Below are positions 25,268 through 33,605 of a stretch of 64,000 bases of DNA, piece by piece; the first letter of the stretch is position 1; every line of letters starts with the position of its first letter. A program made the position numbers and the translations under genes. The stretch comes from CAVRUD01 sp963849635. GTDB lineage: Bacteria > Chloroflexota > Chloroflexia > Thermomicrobiales > UBA6265. The DNA lies in contig CAWKIA010000023.1 of assembly GCA_963849635.1 (NCBI GenBank), positions 1-64,000 on the forward strand, written 5' to 3'. The notes under the pieces were generated by a model. The model ran no database searches, was not told the DNA's origin, and saw only the letters and a program-made list of their open reading frames with translations.

Positions 25268-25840
25268 ATGAAGGAACGGTTGGAACAGGTAAAGGGCGGC
25301 GCGCGCAATGCTGGGCTGGCGGTCGCGATGACGCTGCTGGTGGCGGTACTCGGTCTCGGCGCCTTCGGCGTCCGGGGCGTCTTCGCCCAGGAGTCGACCC
25401 CGTCGGCCGAAGAGACCGACTCGACCACGGACGCGACGGCCGAACAGACAGAAGCGGATGCTGCCTACGACGAGTTCGTGGCCGGGTTGGCGGCGAACCT
25501 TGGCACCGATGCCGCGACCGTCGAGGCCGCCATCACCCAGACCCTCACCGACATGGTCGCGGCGAAGCTGGCCGCCGGCGAGATCTCGGCCGATGATGCC
25601 GCGGCCCTCACCGAGCGGATCGCCGCCGGCGATGTTCCCCTCCGGCTCGGTTGGCTGGGTGGCGATCACGGCCGGGGCGGCGATGGTGACTTCGGCGGGC
25701 CGGGCGGCGCCCGGGGCGGACACGACGGACGCGGCGGCCAATCCGGCGATGCAGACAATGACGACGACGCCCTTGACGGCGTCGGCGGCGGAACGACCGA
25801 CGAGGCCGACCCTGCTGGCACTCCGGTCTCGGTGAACTAG
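25268..25840 (+). CDS. Exported hypothetical protein with helical domain and Gly/Asp tail
   Basis: A 190-residue protein. A basic start (MKERLEQVKGGARN) and hydrophobic run (VAMTLLVAVLGLGAFGV) form a signal peptide. Residues 60-115 are a helical unit (YDEFVAGLAANLGTDAATVE to AALTERIAAG) of a type common in actinobacterial and Chloroflexota secreted proteins. The tail is rich in Gly, Asp and Arg (GGHDGRGGQSGDADNDDD). Function unknown. AAGGAG lies before the ATG. Strong terminator downstream. Confidence 0.75.
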   Translation: MKERLEQVKGGARNAGLAVAMTLLVAVLGLGAFGVRGVFAQESTPSAEETDSTTDATAEQTEADAAYDEFVAGLAANLGTDAATVEAAITQTLTDMVAAKLAAGEISADDAAALTERIAAGDVPLRLGWLGGDHGRGGDGDFGGPGGARGGHDGRGGQSGDADNDDDALDGVGGGTTDEADPAGTPVSVN

Positions 25841-25858
25841 CAACCTATCCGTCTTGAC

Positions 25859-25898
25859 CCGAAGCCCCCGCTCCCAGGATTGGGAGCGGGGGCTTCGG
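25859..25898. terminator. Bidirectional terminator
   Basis: An 18-base perfect stem (CCGAAGCCCCCGCTCCCA and its complement) with a GGAT loop and TTT after it, between convergent genes. Confidence 0.85.
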
Positions 25899-25922
25899 TT
25901 TGTCTGCTTGCCTGCTGGATCG

Positions 25923-27215
25923 CTAGGACGTGTACTTGGCTGCCGCCCCGGTGGCCACCAGGGCGTCGATCTCGGCGTCGGAATAGCCGGCTTCGCGCAG
26001 GATCTCGGTCGTGTGCTCACCGAGCAACGGCGGATGGCTGCGCACCGGCAACGCTTCGCCGCCGAGCCGGTACGGGAATCCCGTCAGTGTAATGTCGCCC
26101 AGGGTTGGGTGAGGTACGGTGCGCTGGAGCGCCTGGTCCTGGACCTGGGGATCGGCGAAGACCTGAGCCATGTCGTAGATCGGGCCACCGGGAACCCCTT
26201 GGGCGTCCAGCCGATCGACGACCTCCTGAGTGGTGTGGGCCTGGAGGACCGGGCCGATCTCGGCGTTGAGGGCGGTCAGGTTCGTGATCCGGCCGGCATT
26301 TGTGCGGTAGGTCGGGTTCTCGGCCAGCTCAGACAGCGCAAAGGCGGCGCAGAAGCGCTGCCACATTCCGTCATTGCCAACCGCGATGTTCACAAAGCCG
26401 TCGGCGGTCTCATAGGTGTCGTAGGGGCCTACGATCGGGTGGGCGTTGCCCAGCTGGCCGGGCGATTCTCCGGTGGTGAAGAGGAGTCCGGCCTGGTAGG
26501 TGAGCAGCGCTATCTGCCCGGCCAGAAGTGAAGCATCGATGTACTGACCCTGGCCGGTCTGCGTGCGGCCGTAGAGGGCCCCGGCGACCGCGAAGGCGGT
26601 GAACATCCCCGCGGCGATATCGGCAATCGGCACGGCGACCTTGGTCGGCGGACCGCCGGGATGACCGGTGATCCCCATCATCCCGCCCATTCCTTGCAGG
26701 ATCAGGTCGTAGCCAGAGCGACCCCGGGCAGGCCCTGTCTGACCGAACCCGGAGATGGAGGCGTAGACGATCCGTGGGTTGCGAGCCTTGACTACCTCGT
26801 AGCCAAACCCCAGCCGACCGATCGTCCCCGGAGAAAAGTTCTCCACCAAGACATCGGCCTGCTCGATCAGCTTCCACAAGGCGGCGCAGGCATCCGGGTT
26901 TTTTAGGTCAAGGGCGATCGAGCGCTTGTTGCGATTGATCGTGAGGTAGTAGGCCGATTCCCCCCGGTACCCCGGATCACTACCGGATTCATCAGCGCCG
27001 AGAAATGGCGGCCCCCAGCCCCGAGTGTCGTCGCCCTTGCCTGGCTGCTCGACCTTGATGACCTCGGCCCCGAGATCGCCGAGCATCATCGTGCAATACG
27101 GGCCGGTCATCACCCGGGTGAGATCGACCACCCGGATCCCGGCGAGTGGCAACGGCGCTGCTTCGGGATTGGGATCGCTCTTGGTGCCATTGTCGTTGGC
27201 CTGTGCTGTCGTCAT
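25923..27215 (-). CDS. Class III CoA-transferase (CaiB/BaiF family)
   Basis: A 430-residue CoA-transferase. It opens GIRVVDLTRVMTGPYCTMMLGDLGAEVIKVEQP, the signature start of the family. NRNKRSIALDLKNPD, LVENFSPGTIGRLG and ISGFGQTGP are further family motifs, and the Asp of SGYDLILQGMGG is the expected catalytic residue. These cytosolic dimers move CoA between carboxylic acids (formyl, oxalyl, carnitine, succinyl and others); the pair here is unknown. GGAGCAGG lies before the ATG. It is divergent from the MerR regulator, which might control it. Confidence 0.9.
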   Translation of the reverse strand: MTTAQANDNGTKSDPNPEAAPLPLAGIRVVDLTRVMTGPYCTMMLGDLGAEVIKVEQPGKGDDTRGWGPPFLGADESGSDPGYRGESAYYLTINRNKRSIALDLKNPDACAALWKLIEQADVLVENFSPGTIGRLGFGYEVVKARNPRIVYASISGFGQTGPARGRSGYDLILQGMGGMMGITGHPGGPPTKVAVPIADIAAGMFTAFAVAGALYGRTQTGQGQYIDASLLAGQIALLTYQAGLLFTTGESPGQLGNAHPIVGPYDTYETADGFVNIAVGNDGMWQRFCAAFALSELAENPTYRTNAGRITNLTALNAEIGPVLQAHTTQEVVDRLDAQGVPGGPIYDMAQVFADPQVQDQALQRTVPHPTLGDITLTGFPYRLGGEALPVRSHPPLLGEHTTEILREAGYSDAEIDALVATGAAAKYTS

Positions 27216-27361
27216 CCTGCTCCCTGAACCATCCCATGCTGGACGGCGGCGCCGGTCTGCAAAAGGTCTCTATTGTGCCGCTCCAGATCGCTGGGTGACG
27301 GCGACTGTTAGTTGCCTCGTTCGCGGCGCGCGATTGTAGCATCAGGCGAGCTACAGACATA

Positions 27362-27390
27362 TTGACAGTAATACGTACTACTGGTACTTT
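27362..27390 (+). promoter_or_regulatory. MerR-type promoter with operator in the spacer
   Basis: TTGACA at 27362, a 17-base spacer, and TACTTT at 27385. The spacer and -35 edge carry the inverted repeat CAGTA ... TACTG (27366-27383). MerR regulators bind such dyads between the promoter elements, so self-control of the gene starting at 27429 is likely. Confidence 0.55.
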
Positions 27391-27428
27391 GATTGGGCGC
27401 AGGTCGAGTGGCAGGGATCGAGGGGTGG

Positions 27429-28174
27429 ATGGACGAACGCGGCGACGAGACAGGCCATGGCGAGGAGATGGGACTGACGGAGTTGGTGGAGGCCGCCGGA
27501 GTCTCCGTACGCACCGTCCGCTACTACATCGCCGAGGGCCTCCTTCCTCCCCCGCTGAGCGCCGGCCCTCGGGCCGCCTACACCCCGGAACATCTCGACC
27601 GCCTGCGCCTGATCGCCCGCCTGAAGGATGCCTATCTTCCCCTGCGTGAGATCCGGCGGCGCCTGCGGGGGTTGGATGCCGGCGCCGTGCGTGCGCTCCT
27701 CAATGAGGACTCCTCGGCGACGCCAGAGCAACCAGAACGGCCCGCCCCGCGGGTCGCCCACCTAGACGAGGACAGCGCCGCTGCCTACCTCTCCCGCCTG
27801 CTGCATCCCCGTCGTGGAAGCAGAAGCCGCAAGCATCGGCGCCCGCGCCCCCGGCTCCGTCAGCCAGATTCAACCAGATGACGCCCTTCGCGCTGGATCG
27901 CTCTCGATCCGTGCCTGTCGGAGAACCGGCTGCATCGCCGGAATACGAGAGCGAGCAGTCTGAATCCGCCACGCTCATCCGCGCCGATCTGGAGCGTGGC
28001 GCGGCCCTGGCGGCGCTCGACTCCCTCTCCGACCCGGACGCCACTCCGGTCGAATCCTGGCGCCGCCTTCGCTTGGGGGACGACGCCGAACTGCTCATCC
28101 GCGCCGACGCCTACGATCGCCAGCGCGACCAAATCGATGCCCTGGTCGCCTGGGCTCGGCGGATCTTGGACTAG
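27429..28174 (+). CDS. MerR-family transcriptional regulator, frameshifted
   Basis: The first part (27429-27840) is a MerR DNA-binding domain: LTELVEAAGVSVRTVRYYIAEGLLPPP, then AAYTPEHLDRLRLIARLKDAYLPLREIRRRLRGL. The end (27880-28174, in another frame) is ESWRRLRLGDDAELLIRADAYDRQRDQIDALVAWARRIL, the usual C-terminus of MerR proteins found beside vWA genes in this lineage. Between them the frame changes near 27815 and again near 27895. I treat it as one gene of about 248 residues with two base errors. The vWA gene follows 140 bases on. Confidence 0.7.
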
Positions 28175-28185
28175 TCGTACGGCTC

Positions 28186-28213
28186 GTAAGGGCGTGATTT
28201 ATCGCGCCCCTAC
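28186..28213. repeat. Short family B palindrome
   Basis: GTAAGGGCGTGATTTATCGC followed by GCCCCTAC; a reduced relative of the 12577 repeat. Confidence 0.45.
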
Positions 28214-28313
28214 CGGCAGGCGTCAGGTCGTCAAGGGGCAAACAAACGCTAGGACCGTCCGCCCGTAGATCGAACTCCGATGACATTCCGCTTTCTCGAT
28301 TCAGGAGGACTAC

Positions 28314-29636
28314 ATGCCCGACAACGCCAGTCTCACGATCGCCGCCCGCTGGGAAAAGCCGCTCATGCCGGCGACCGGTGGCAGCGCCACCCTGATGGTC
28401 CGGATCTCGCCCACCGCGGCCCCGCGGCCCGGGGAGCGCCGCGCCCCGCTCGACCTCGCCTTTGCCCTCGACCGGTCCGGCTCGATGACCGGCACCGCCC
28501 TGGACCTCGCCAAACAGGCGGTCGATGAAGCTGTCGGATTCCTGCGGGACGACGATCGGTGCGCGCTGGCGGTCTACGACCACGACGTTGATGTTCTGCA
28601 GCCCCTGGCCGGCGCCACGGCCCGGACCAAGACTGCCCTGCGCCTGGCCCTGCGCGGCGTCGACGCCCGTGGTTCGACCGCCCTTAGCGACGGCTGGCTG
28701 ACCGCCTGCCGGGAGCTCGCGGAATCCGGCGATGTGGCGTCGCCCTGGCCGAAGGCCGAACCACTGGATGGAACGCATCGGGTACGGCGGGCATTGTTGC
28801 TCACCGATGGCCTCGCCAACGTCGGCATCACCGATCCGGCGGACCTGACCAGGCACGCCCACGCACTTCGCCGCCGCGGGATCGCCACATCGACCCTTGG
28901 CGTTGGCGACCAATACGACGGCGAATTGCTCTCCGGAATGGCCGAAGCAGGCGGCGGCAACTTCTACCACGCTACCTCACCACGGGAGTTGCGCACGATC
29001 TTCGAGCGCGAGCTGGGTGAGCTGCTGACGGTCGTCGCCGCTGGATTGTCGATCAGCCTCACCCTGCCAAAGGGGCTTCGCGCTACCGTGCTCGGGACCT
29101 ACCCGTCCGAGCGCAATGGCAAACGCATTGACGTCTCCGTGCGTGATGTGCCCGCCAACGACGAGATCCGCCTGATCTTCATGGTGACGTCCGTGCGGGG
29201 CACCGTAGGCACGTCCGAAACGCTCTCGCTTGAGGCGACCTGGGCCGATACCCTGGCCGACCGGCAGCGCCAGATTGCGGTCGCCGTGCCGCCGATCCTG
29301 TTCGCCGATGAGGGTGTGGTCCGCGCTGCCACGTCCGATCCGGATGTCCGCGAGGAGGCCGCCCTCCAGCATGCCGCTCTCGAGCGCCGCGAGGCAATGC
29401 GCCTGGACCGCGAAGGTCGCCATGTGGAAAGTAGGGAATGGATCGTCAGATCCCAGGAGCGCCTCGTCCACGCGTCATACTCGCCCGAGGCAATGCGCTT
29501 CATCGCCGAGGGTGATGCCCTCCTGGCCGCCCCGGCTTCAGCTCCCTACAGCGAGGCGACGCGGAAGCAGACGCTGGCCCGATCCCACGAGGTTGCCCGC
29601 CGCCGGCACGGCCCGCCCAGCGGCGGCGAGAACTAA
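28314..29636 (+). CDS. von Willebrand factor A domain protein
   Basis: A 440-residue protein. The vWA domain spans about 45-235 with a complete MIDAS: DRSGSM at 53-58, the Thr of ARGSTALSDG, and LTDGLAN. A beta-rich middle (SLTLPKGLRATVLGTYP) and a helical C-terminus (ALERREAMRLDREGRHVESREW) follow, as in stand-alone bacterial vWA proteins. There is no signal peptide, so it acts in the cytosol, presumably as a metal-dependent protein-binding module. Partner unknown; the MerR gene just upstream is the usual neighbour. AGGAGG precedes the ATG. Confidence 0.88.
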   Translation: MPDNASLTIAARWEKPLMPATGGSATLMVRISPTAAPRPGERRAPLDLAFALDRSGSMTGTALDLAKQAVDEAVGFLRDDDRCALAVYDHDVDVLQPLAGATARTKTALRLALRGVDARGSTALSDGWLTACRELAESGDVASPWPKAEPLDGTHRVRRALLLTDGLANVGITDPADLTRHAHALRRRGIATSTLGVGDQYDGELLSGMAEAGGGNFYHATSPRELRTIFERELGELLTVVAAGLSISLTLPKGLRATVLGTYPSERNGKRIDVSVRDVPANDEIRLIFMVTSVRGTVGTSETLSLEATWADTLADRQRQIAVAVPPILFADEGVVRAATSDPDVREEAALQHAALERREAMRLDREGRHVESREWIVRSQERLVHASYSPEAMRFIAEGDALLAAPASAPYSEATRKQTLARSHEVARRRHGPPSGGEN

Positions 29637-29709
29637 GGCGCGGTGCGATCCCTTTCTTCGCAAAGGAATTAGGTCTGGCGCGGATCGATGGTGCTTCGAG
29701 GCAACCGAC

Positions 29710-29828
29710 GTAGGGGCGGACCTCCGTGTCCGCCCGGTTGCCGACCAACTAGTTCCCGATTGGAAACGCAGATCCCGGCCCGGGACGCCGCGGTTTGTTG
29801 CCGGGTGGACACGGAGGTCCACCCGTAC
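29710..29828. repeat. Family B palindromic repeat, long copy 3
   Basis: Starts GTAGGGGCGGACCTCCGTGT and ends ACGGAGGTCCACCCGTAC, with about 70 bases between the arms. Confidence 0.65.
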
Positions 29829-29856
29829 AACGCGAGGCGCCGCGTCCAACATACAA

Positions 29857-29886
29857 CGGCGGCCGGGGTACGTTCCCCGGCCGCCG
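29857..29886. terminator. Hairpin between convergent genes
   Basis: Perfect 12-base stem CGGCGGCCGGGG with a TACGTT loop. Confidence 0.65.
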
Positions 29887-29959
29887 CGTTCGGTGGCCAA
29901 ATGCACGGCCAGCGCTCTCGCCGATCTGTCCCGCTAGATTAGCGAGGGTCGTTCTCTCC

Positions 29960-30469
29960 CTATTGGACCGTCAGTTCGCCAAACATGCCGGCGGCTTCGT
30001 GGCCGGGGATCGTGCAGTAGTACTTGTAGGTGCCCGCCGGCAGATTCACCGTCAGGTCGACGGACTGGCCAGCGCCCAGGTCGCCGGAGAACACCTCCGG
30101 ATCGTCGATCTTGAAGTTGTGCGTGGCAGCGCCGTTGTTGACGATATGGAAAGTCACGTCGGTGTTGGCCGGAATCGTCAGGGTTTTCTGGTTGAAGGCG
30201 ATATCGACCATCTCGACGTTCACCACCTCCGCGGTGGTCGCGCCGGGTGTGCCGCATGCGACGGGGCTGGCCGGTGTCCCCGCCTCGCCGGCCGGGGTGG
30301 CGGCCGCCATCGGCGTACCTCCCTCCGCGCTGATGGGCGTGGCGCAGGCACCATCGGCCGACGGTCCCTGGGCCTCAGGGGTAGACGAATCCTGGGCAAC
30401 CGCGTAACCGCCTACGGTGAGCACGATCGCCGCCAGGGCAAGACCAAGCAGCAGAATGCGTCGATGCAT
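29960..30469 (-). CDS. Exported cupredoxin-domain protein
   Basis: A 169-residue protein. The signal peptide is LLLGLALAAIVLTVGGYAVAQ. A Thr/Pro/Ala linker with two Cys precedes a plastocyanin-like domain at about 80-169. The copper ligands are all present: His in ATHNFKI, then Cys, His and Met in YYCTIPGHEAAGM, the type I blue-copper arrangement. It should carry electrons or bind copper outside the membrane. I start at MHRRILLL; a frame reaching 30577 is longer but lacks a signal-peptide logic. Confidence 0.88.
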   Translation of the reverse strand: MHRRILLLGLALAAIVLTVGGYAVAQDSSTPEAQGPSADGACATPISAEGGTPMAAATPAGEAGTPASPVACGTPGATTAEVVNVEMVDIAFNQKTLTIPANTDVTFHIVNNGAATHNFKIDDPEVFSGDLGAGQSVDLTVNLPAGTYKYYCTIPGHEAAGMFGELTVQ

Positions 30470-30711
30470 AGACCTTTTCCTTCTTTCCTCGATACCCGCG
30501 GGAGGACAACGAGCGGGCGGCCCGCGTACGACGGGAGCCCGTCTGTGCCCTGCATGCAGGTTGCGTGCCCACCGCATCTCAGTCGGGCCACGATCGTGCA
30601 GCCGGTCCCGATCGCGAGGCAGGAAGGAGAAGACCTTTGGCCCTTCCCCCGCTCCTCCGTAATGCCCCAGGAGACTGGGTCGTTGTGGGGCGCCTGTGCG
30701 AGTCCCTATCC

Positions 30712-30740
30712 TTGACAGTCAGAACATATGGTCTTTTATC
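30712..30740 (+). promoter_or_regulatory. Promoter with GAAC-type operator, copy A
   Basis: TTGACA at 30712, a 17-base spacer holding AGAACATATGGTCT, and TTTATC at 30735. The operator is one base off the GAAC-N4-GTTC palindrome seen at 45773. Confidence 0.55.
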
Positions 30741-30920
30741 ACATCAAGCGGCACACTCGGCTGGAGTGCGGGCCTGGCAACGCATCACCTCGCCCGGCTC
30801 GGAATCAGCCGTCTTTCAGTTCCCGAAAGCTCGCTCCCGGAGGACCCTCCTCGCAGGTCGCAGCGCGCCCGGCAGTCCCGCTCCCTGAGGTCCCCACCTC
30901 ACAGGTCTCTAACATGCAGC
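30741..30920 (+). ncRNA. Candidate small transcript, duplicated at 45630-45772
   Basis: From the -10 element onwards, ATCAAGCGGCACACTCGG, a shared CTCCCGGAGGA and a final TCTAACATGCAGC recur in order on the minus strand at 45772 to 45630, with gaps between. A 72-codon frame (MVFYHIKRHTR ...) also exists here and begins like the matching frame at 45779 (MFYYDVKRHTR ...), so a small protein is the alternative. I cannot decide between RNA and peptide from two copies. Confidence 0.3.
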
Positions 30921-31198
30921 ACGCCCTCTACACGCAGCCCCACTAGGCCATCGATTGCCCCAATCCCGTCATCCGGCCGGTCTTCAGCCGGCTTGGTAGA
31001 TGTAGCCCGGGGCTGGAAGGTCCCGGGCGATGCCTGGGTGGCCTCATCTATCGCCAACAATCTCCCCCTTCCCCCTGTCGCAACGGGGGAAAGGGGGCCG
31101 GAGGGTTGGGGGGCAGATCCCTCCCCCACGCAGCCGCCCCGGAGTTGTTGACATTGTTGATCAACCACTGTAGATTACGGCCGTAACCGAATAGCACA

Positions 31199-31325
31199 CT
31201 CTCATCCAGAGGGGCAGAGGGACCGGCCCTGTGAAGCCCCAGCAACCACCTCGACGATCCGGCACGGATCTCAGGGCAGGTGCTAATTCCGTCAGGCGAC
31301 GTGATGTCGCCCGGCAGATGAGGGG
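31199..31325 (+). ncRNA. SAM-I (S-box) riboswitch aptamer
   Basis: The S-box consensus is clear: CTCATCCAGAGGGGCAGAGG, GACCGGCCCTGTGAAGCCCC, AGCAACC, AGGTGCTAATTCCG, closing GATGAG (31317-31322), which pairs with CTCATC (31201-31206) as helix P1. S-box RNAs bind S-adenosylmethionine and shut off sulfur or methionine genes. The P1 3' strand GATGAGGG can instead pair with CCCTCATC (31369-31376) of the downstream terminator, the usual off/on switch. It controls the ABC importer that follows. Confidence 0.93.
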
Positions 31326-31367
31326 ACAGGTCGCACCGGCCACCATCGCCGCCACGCCGCCGGAGTC

Positions 31368-31397
31368 GCCCTCATCCCAATGGATGAGGGCTTTTTT
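31368..31397 (+). terminator. Riboswitch-controlled terminator
   Basis: Stem GCCCTCATCC / GGATGAGGGC with a short CAAT loop and TTTTTT at 31392-31397. When SAM is bound this hairpin is free to form. Confidence 0.92.
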
Positions 31398-31400
31398 GTG

Positions 31401-31484
31401 AGCTATCAGCCGTCAGCATATAGATAGGAAGCGCATTCTTCCTGACGCCCGACGCCTGATAGCTGAAAACTGAAAGCTGATTGC
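31401..31484. repeat. Inverted pair of heptamer arrays in the leader
   Basis: Left: AGCTATC, AGCCGTC, AGCATAT. Right: TGACGCC, CGACGCC, TGATAGC, TGAAAAC, TGAAAGC, TGATTGC, reaching to three bases before the ATG. The arrays lie between terminator and start codon of the ABC gene, so they would be in its leader RNA. Confidence 0.6.
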
Positions 31485-31487
31485 TGG

Positions 31488-32516
31488 ATGGCTGAACCCG
31501 TGACCCTGGCCCGCGTCGCCAAACAGTTCGACCGTCGCAGCGAGCCCCTGCCCGTGCTGCAGGGCATCGACCTGACGATCGCCGCCGGCGAGATCGTCGC
31601 CGTCCTCGGCCCCAGCGGCTGTGGGAAATCGACCCTGTTGCGCCTGATCGCAGGGCTGGATCAGCCCAGCAGCGGCGAGCTCCGCCTGGGCGACAAGCCG
31701 GTCGTGCGCTCCGATCCGCGCTGCGCCGTTGTCTTTCAGGAGCCGCGCCTCTTCCCCTGGAAGAATGTGGCCAAGAATGTCGCGGTCGGTGCTCGTCGCT
31801 CCCAGAGCCACTCGACGCCAGACGAATGGCTCCGGCTCGTCGGCCTGGACGGTTTTGCCAAGAGCCTGCCGCACCAGCTCTCCGGCGGAATGGCCCAGCG
31901 CACCGCCCTGGCCCGGGCTCTGATCGGGCAGCCCGGCGTCCTCCTCCTGGACGAGCCGTTCGCCGCGCTCGACGCCCTGACCCGCCTCCAGATGCAGGAC
32001 CTGCTCTGGAACGTCTGCGAGCGCACGGGCTCGACCGTTCTCCTCGTCACCCACGATGTCGATGAAGCGCTGCACCTGGCGGACAGGATCGTGATCCTGG
32101 GCAATCGCCCCGCCTCGATCGTCGCCACCATCCCAGTGACCTCGCCCCGGCCCCGGGCCCGCGGCGATGCGTACCTGGGCCAGCTTCGCGACCGGATCCT
32201 CGGCCACTTCGGCTTCCCCGTCGGCCACGAGAGCCATACCGCACCGCCGGGCGATTCAAATCGGCCCGGGCACGCCGCACTCCATGGCTATCCGGCCAAC
32301 CATGCTAGTGCTGCGGCGGCGACGGTCCACGCGATGAGCGCTACGGACCCGGCGCCGGTATCCGCTATGGCCTGTCCCCGCCCGCCGCGCCGTTGGGCGT
32401 CCGGGCGGGCGATCGGTTCGGTCGAGGACGCAAGAGTTCCGTCTTCGACTTTCTCTCGTTCGGGCTGCATTGACCGAGCGACTCCACCAGCGATCCACCT
32501 GAGAGGGACCCTGTAA
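31488..32516 (+). CDS. ABC transporter ATP-binding protein, sulfonate/nitrate/taurine type
   Basis: Residues 1-235 are a complete ATPase: Walker A GPSGCGKST at 41-49, Q-loop VVFQEPRLFPW, signature LSGGMAQR, Walker B VLLLDEPFAALD and the switch His in LLVTHDVDEALHLADR. It matches SsuB/TauB-type subunits that energise import of sulfur compounds. At 342 residues it is about 90 longer than usual; residues beyond 250 are low in homology and probably a frameshifted or neutral tail. First gene of the riboswitch operon; the heptamer array replaces a normal ribosome site. Confidence 0.88.
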   Translation: MAEPVTLARVAKQFDRRSEPLPVLQGIDLTIAAGEIVAVLGPSGCGKSTLLRLIAGLDQPSSGELRLGDKPVVRSDPRCAVVFQEPRLFPWKNVAKNVAVGARRSQSHSTPDEWLRLVGLDGFAKSLPHQLSGGMAQRTALARALIGQPGVLLLDEPFAALDALTRLQMQDLLWNVCERTGSTVLLVTHDVDEALHLADRIVILGNRPASIVATIPVTSPRPRARGDAYLGQLRDRILGHFGFPVGHESHTAPPGDSNRPGHAALHGYPANHASAAAATVHAMSATDPAPVSAMACPRPPRRWASGRAIGSVEDARVPSSTFSRSGCIDRATPPAIHLRGTL

Positions 32517-32538
32517 ACGACCGTCTTGCCATCAGCAC

Positions 32539-33588
32539 ATGAGAAAGGACTCGATCGTGACGCATTCTCCTCGCTCGCTCTCCCGTCGCCAGTTCGCCCT
32601 TGGGGCCGCCTCCCTGCCGCTCGCCGCGGCGCTCGGTACCGCGGTCAATCGCCGCCGCGCCGCCGCCCAGGACGCCCCGGAGACGATCAAGCTCGACTAC
32701 GCCTACTACAACCCGAGTAGCCTGGTGCTGCGCCGCCAGGGTTGGCTGGAAGAGGACCTCACTGCCGACGGTGTCGGAGTCGAATGGGTCCTGAGCGCCG
32801 GCAGCAACAAGGCGAACGAGTTCCTGCGCTCCGACGCAATCGACTTCGGCTCCACCGCCGGCTCCGCCGCCCTGCTGGCGAAGGCGAACGGCTCTGAGAT
32901 CCAGACGGTCTACATCTACTCCAAGCCGGAGTGGGCAGCCCTGGTGGTCGCCGCCGATTCGGAGATCACCGACGTGGCCGGTATTGCCGGTAAGAAGGTG
33001 GCCGCCACGAAGGGCACCGACCCATATTTCTTCCTCCTCCAGTCCCTGAAGGCGAACGGACTCGCCCAGAAGGACGTCGAGGTCATCAACCTGCAGCATG
33101 CCGACGGCAAGACTGCCCTGGAGCGCGGCGATGTCGACGCCTGGGCCGGTTTGGACCCGCACATGGCCCAGACCGAGCTGGAGCAGGGCTCCAAGCTGAT
33201 CTACCGCAACATCGACTTCAATACGTACGGCTTCCTCAATGCCCGGCAAAAATTCCTGGAGGAGTACGCCGCCTACGTGCCCCGCGTCCTCACCCAGTAC
33301 GAGCGGGCCCGGGCCTGGATCCTCGAGAACCCAGATGGAGCCGCCCAGATCCTGGCCGAAGAGGCATCGTTGTCGATTGAGGTGGCGAACAAGGAACTGG
33401 TCGAGCGCACGGTCCTGGACATCTCTCCGGTCCCCGGCGAGGCGCAGACCGCCGCCCTGACCCCGGTGATCCCGATCTTCGAAGCCGAGAACCAGCTTAC
33501 CCCCGGCGCCGACGCCAACGAAGCCCTGGCCAACCTCTACGCCCCCGAATGGATCCAGGCCATCGTCGACGCCGCGCCGGCGTCCTAA
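32539..33588 (+). CDS. ABC transporter substrate-binding protein, SsuA-like
   Basis: A 349-residue binding protein. A Tat-type leader (LSRRQFALGAASLPLAAALG) exports it. The mature part follows the sulfonate/nitrate-binding fold: YAYYNPSSLVLRRQGWLEEDL, VLSAGSNKANEFLRSDAIDFG, ALLAKANGSEIQTVYIY, AGKKVAATKGTDPYFFLLQSL. Partners are the ATPase upstream and the permease downstream. Ligand is likely an organosulfur compound, judged by the SAM riboswitch rather than by binding residues. Confidence 0.88.
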   Translation: MRKDSIVTHSPRSLSRRQFALGAASLPLAAALGTAVNRRRAAAQDAPETIKLDYAYYNPSSLVLRRQGWLEEDLTADGVGVEWVLSAGSNKANEFLRSDAIDFGSTAGSAALLAKANGSEIQTVYIYSKPEWAALVVAADSEITDVAGIAGKKVAATKGTDPYFFLLQSLKANGLAQKDVEVINLQHADGKTALERGDVDAWAGLDPHMAQTELEQGSKLIYRNIDFNTYGFLNARQKFLEEYAAYVPRVLTQYERARAWILENPDGAAQILAEEASLSIEVANKELVERTVLDISPVPGEAQTAALTPVIPIFEAENQLTPGADANEALANLYAPEWIQAIVDAAPAS

Positions 33589-33605
33589 CGACCACTTCCA
33601 GGACC

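Larger units (their letters stand above)
29637..29959. other. Intergenic region between convergent genes
   Basis: Filled by the family B repeat (29710-29828) and a strong hairpin (29857-29886). No gene is seen. Confidence 0.6.
30470..31198. other. Intergenic region with a possible small transcript and C/G-run repeat
   Basis: Contains the duplicated promoter-plus-transcript candidate (30712-30920), then a C/G-run hairpin block at about 31065-31131 (CCCCTTCCCCCTGTCGC ... GGGGGAAAGGGGG). No ordinary gene is seen. Confidence 0.5.

Noticed and set aside
31399..31487. Possible second riboswitch domain after the SAM-I terminator
   Set aside because: The inverted structure is fully explained by heptamer arrays of the same kind found elsewhere in the window.
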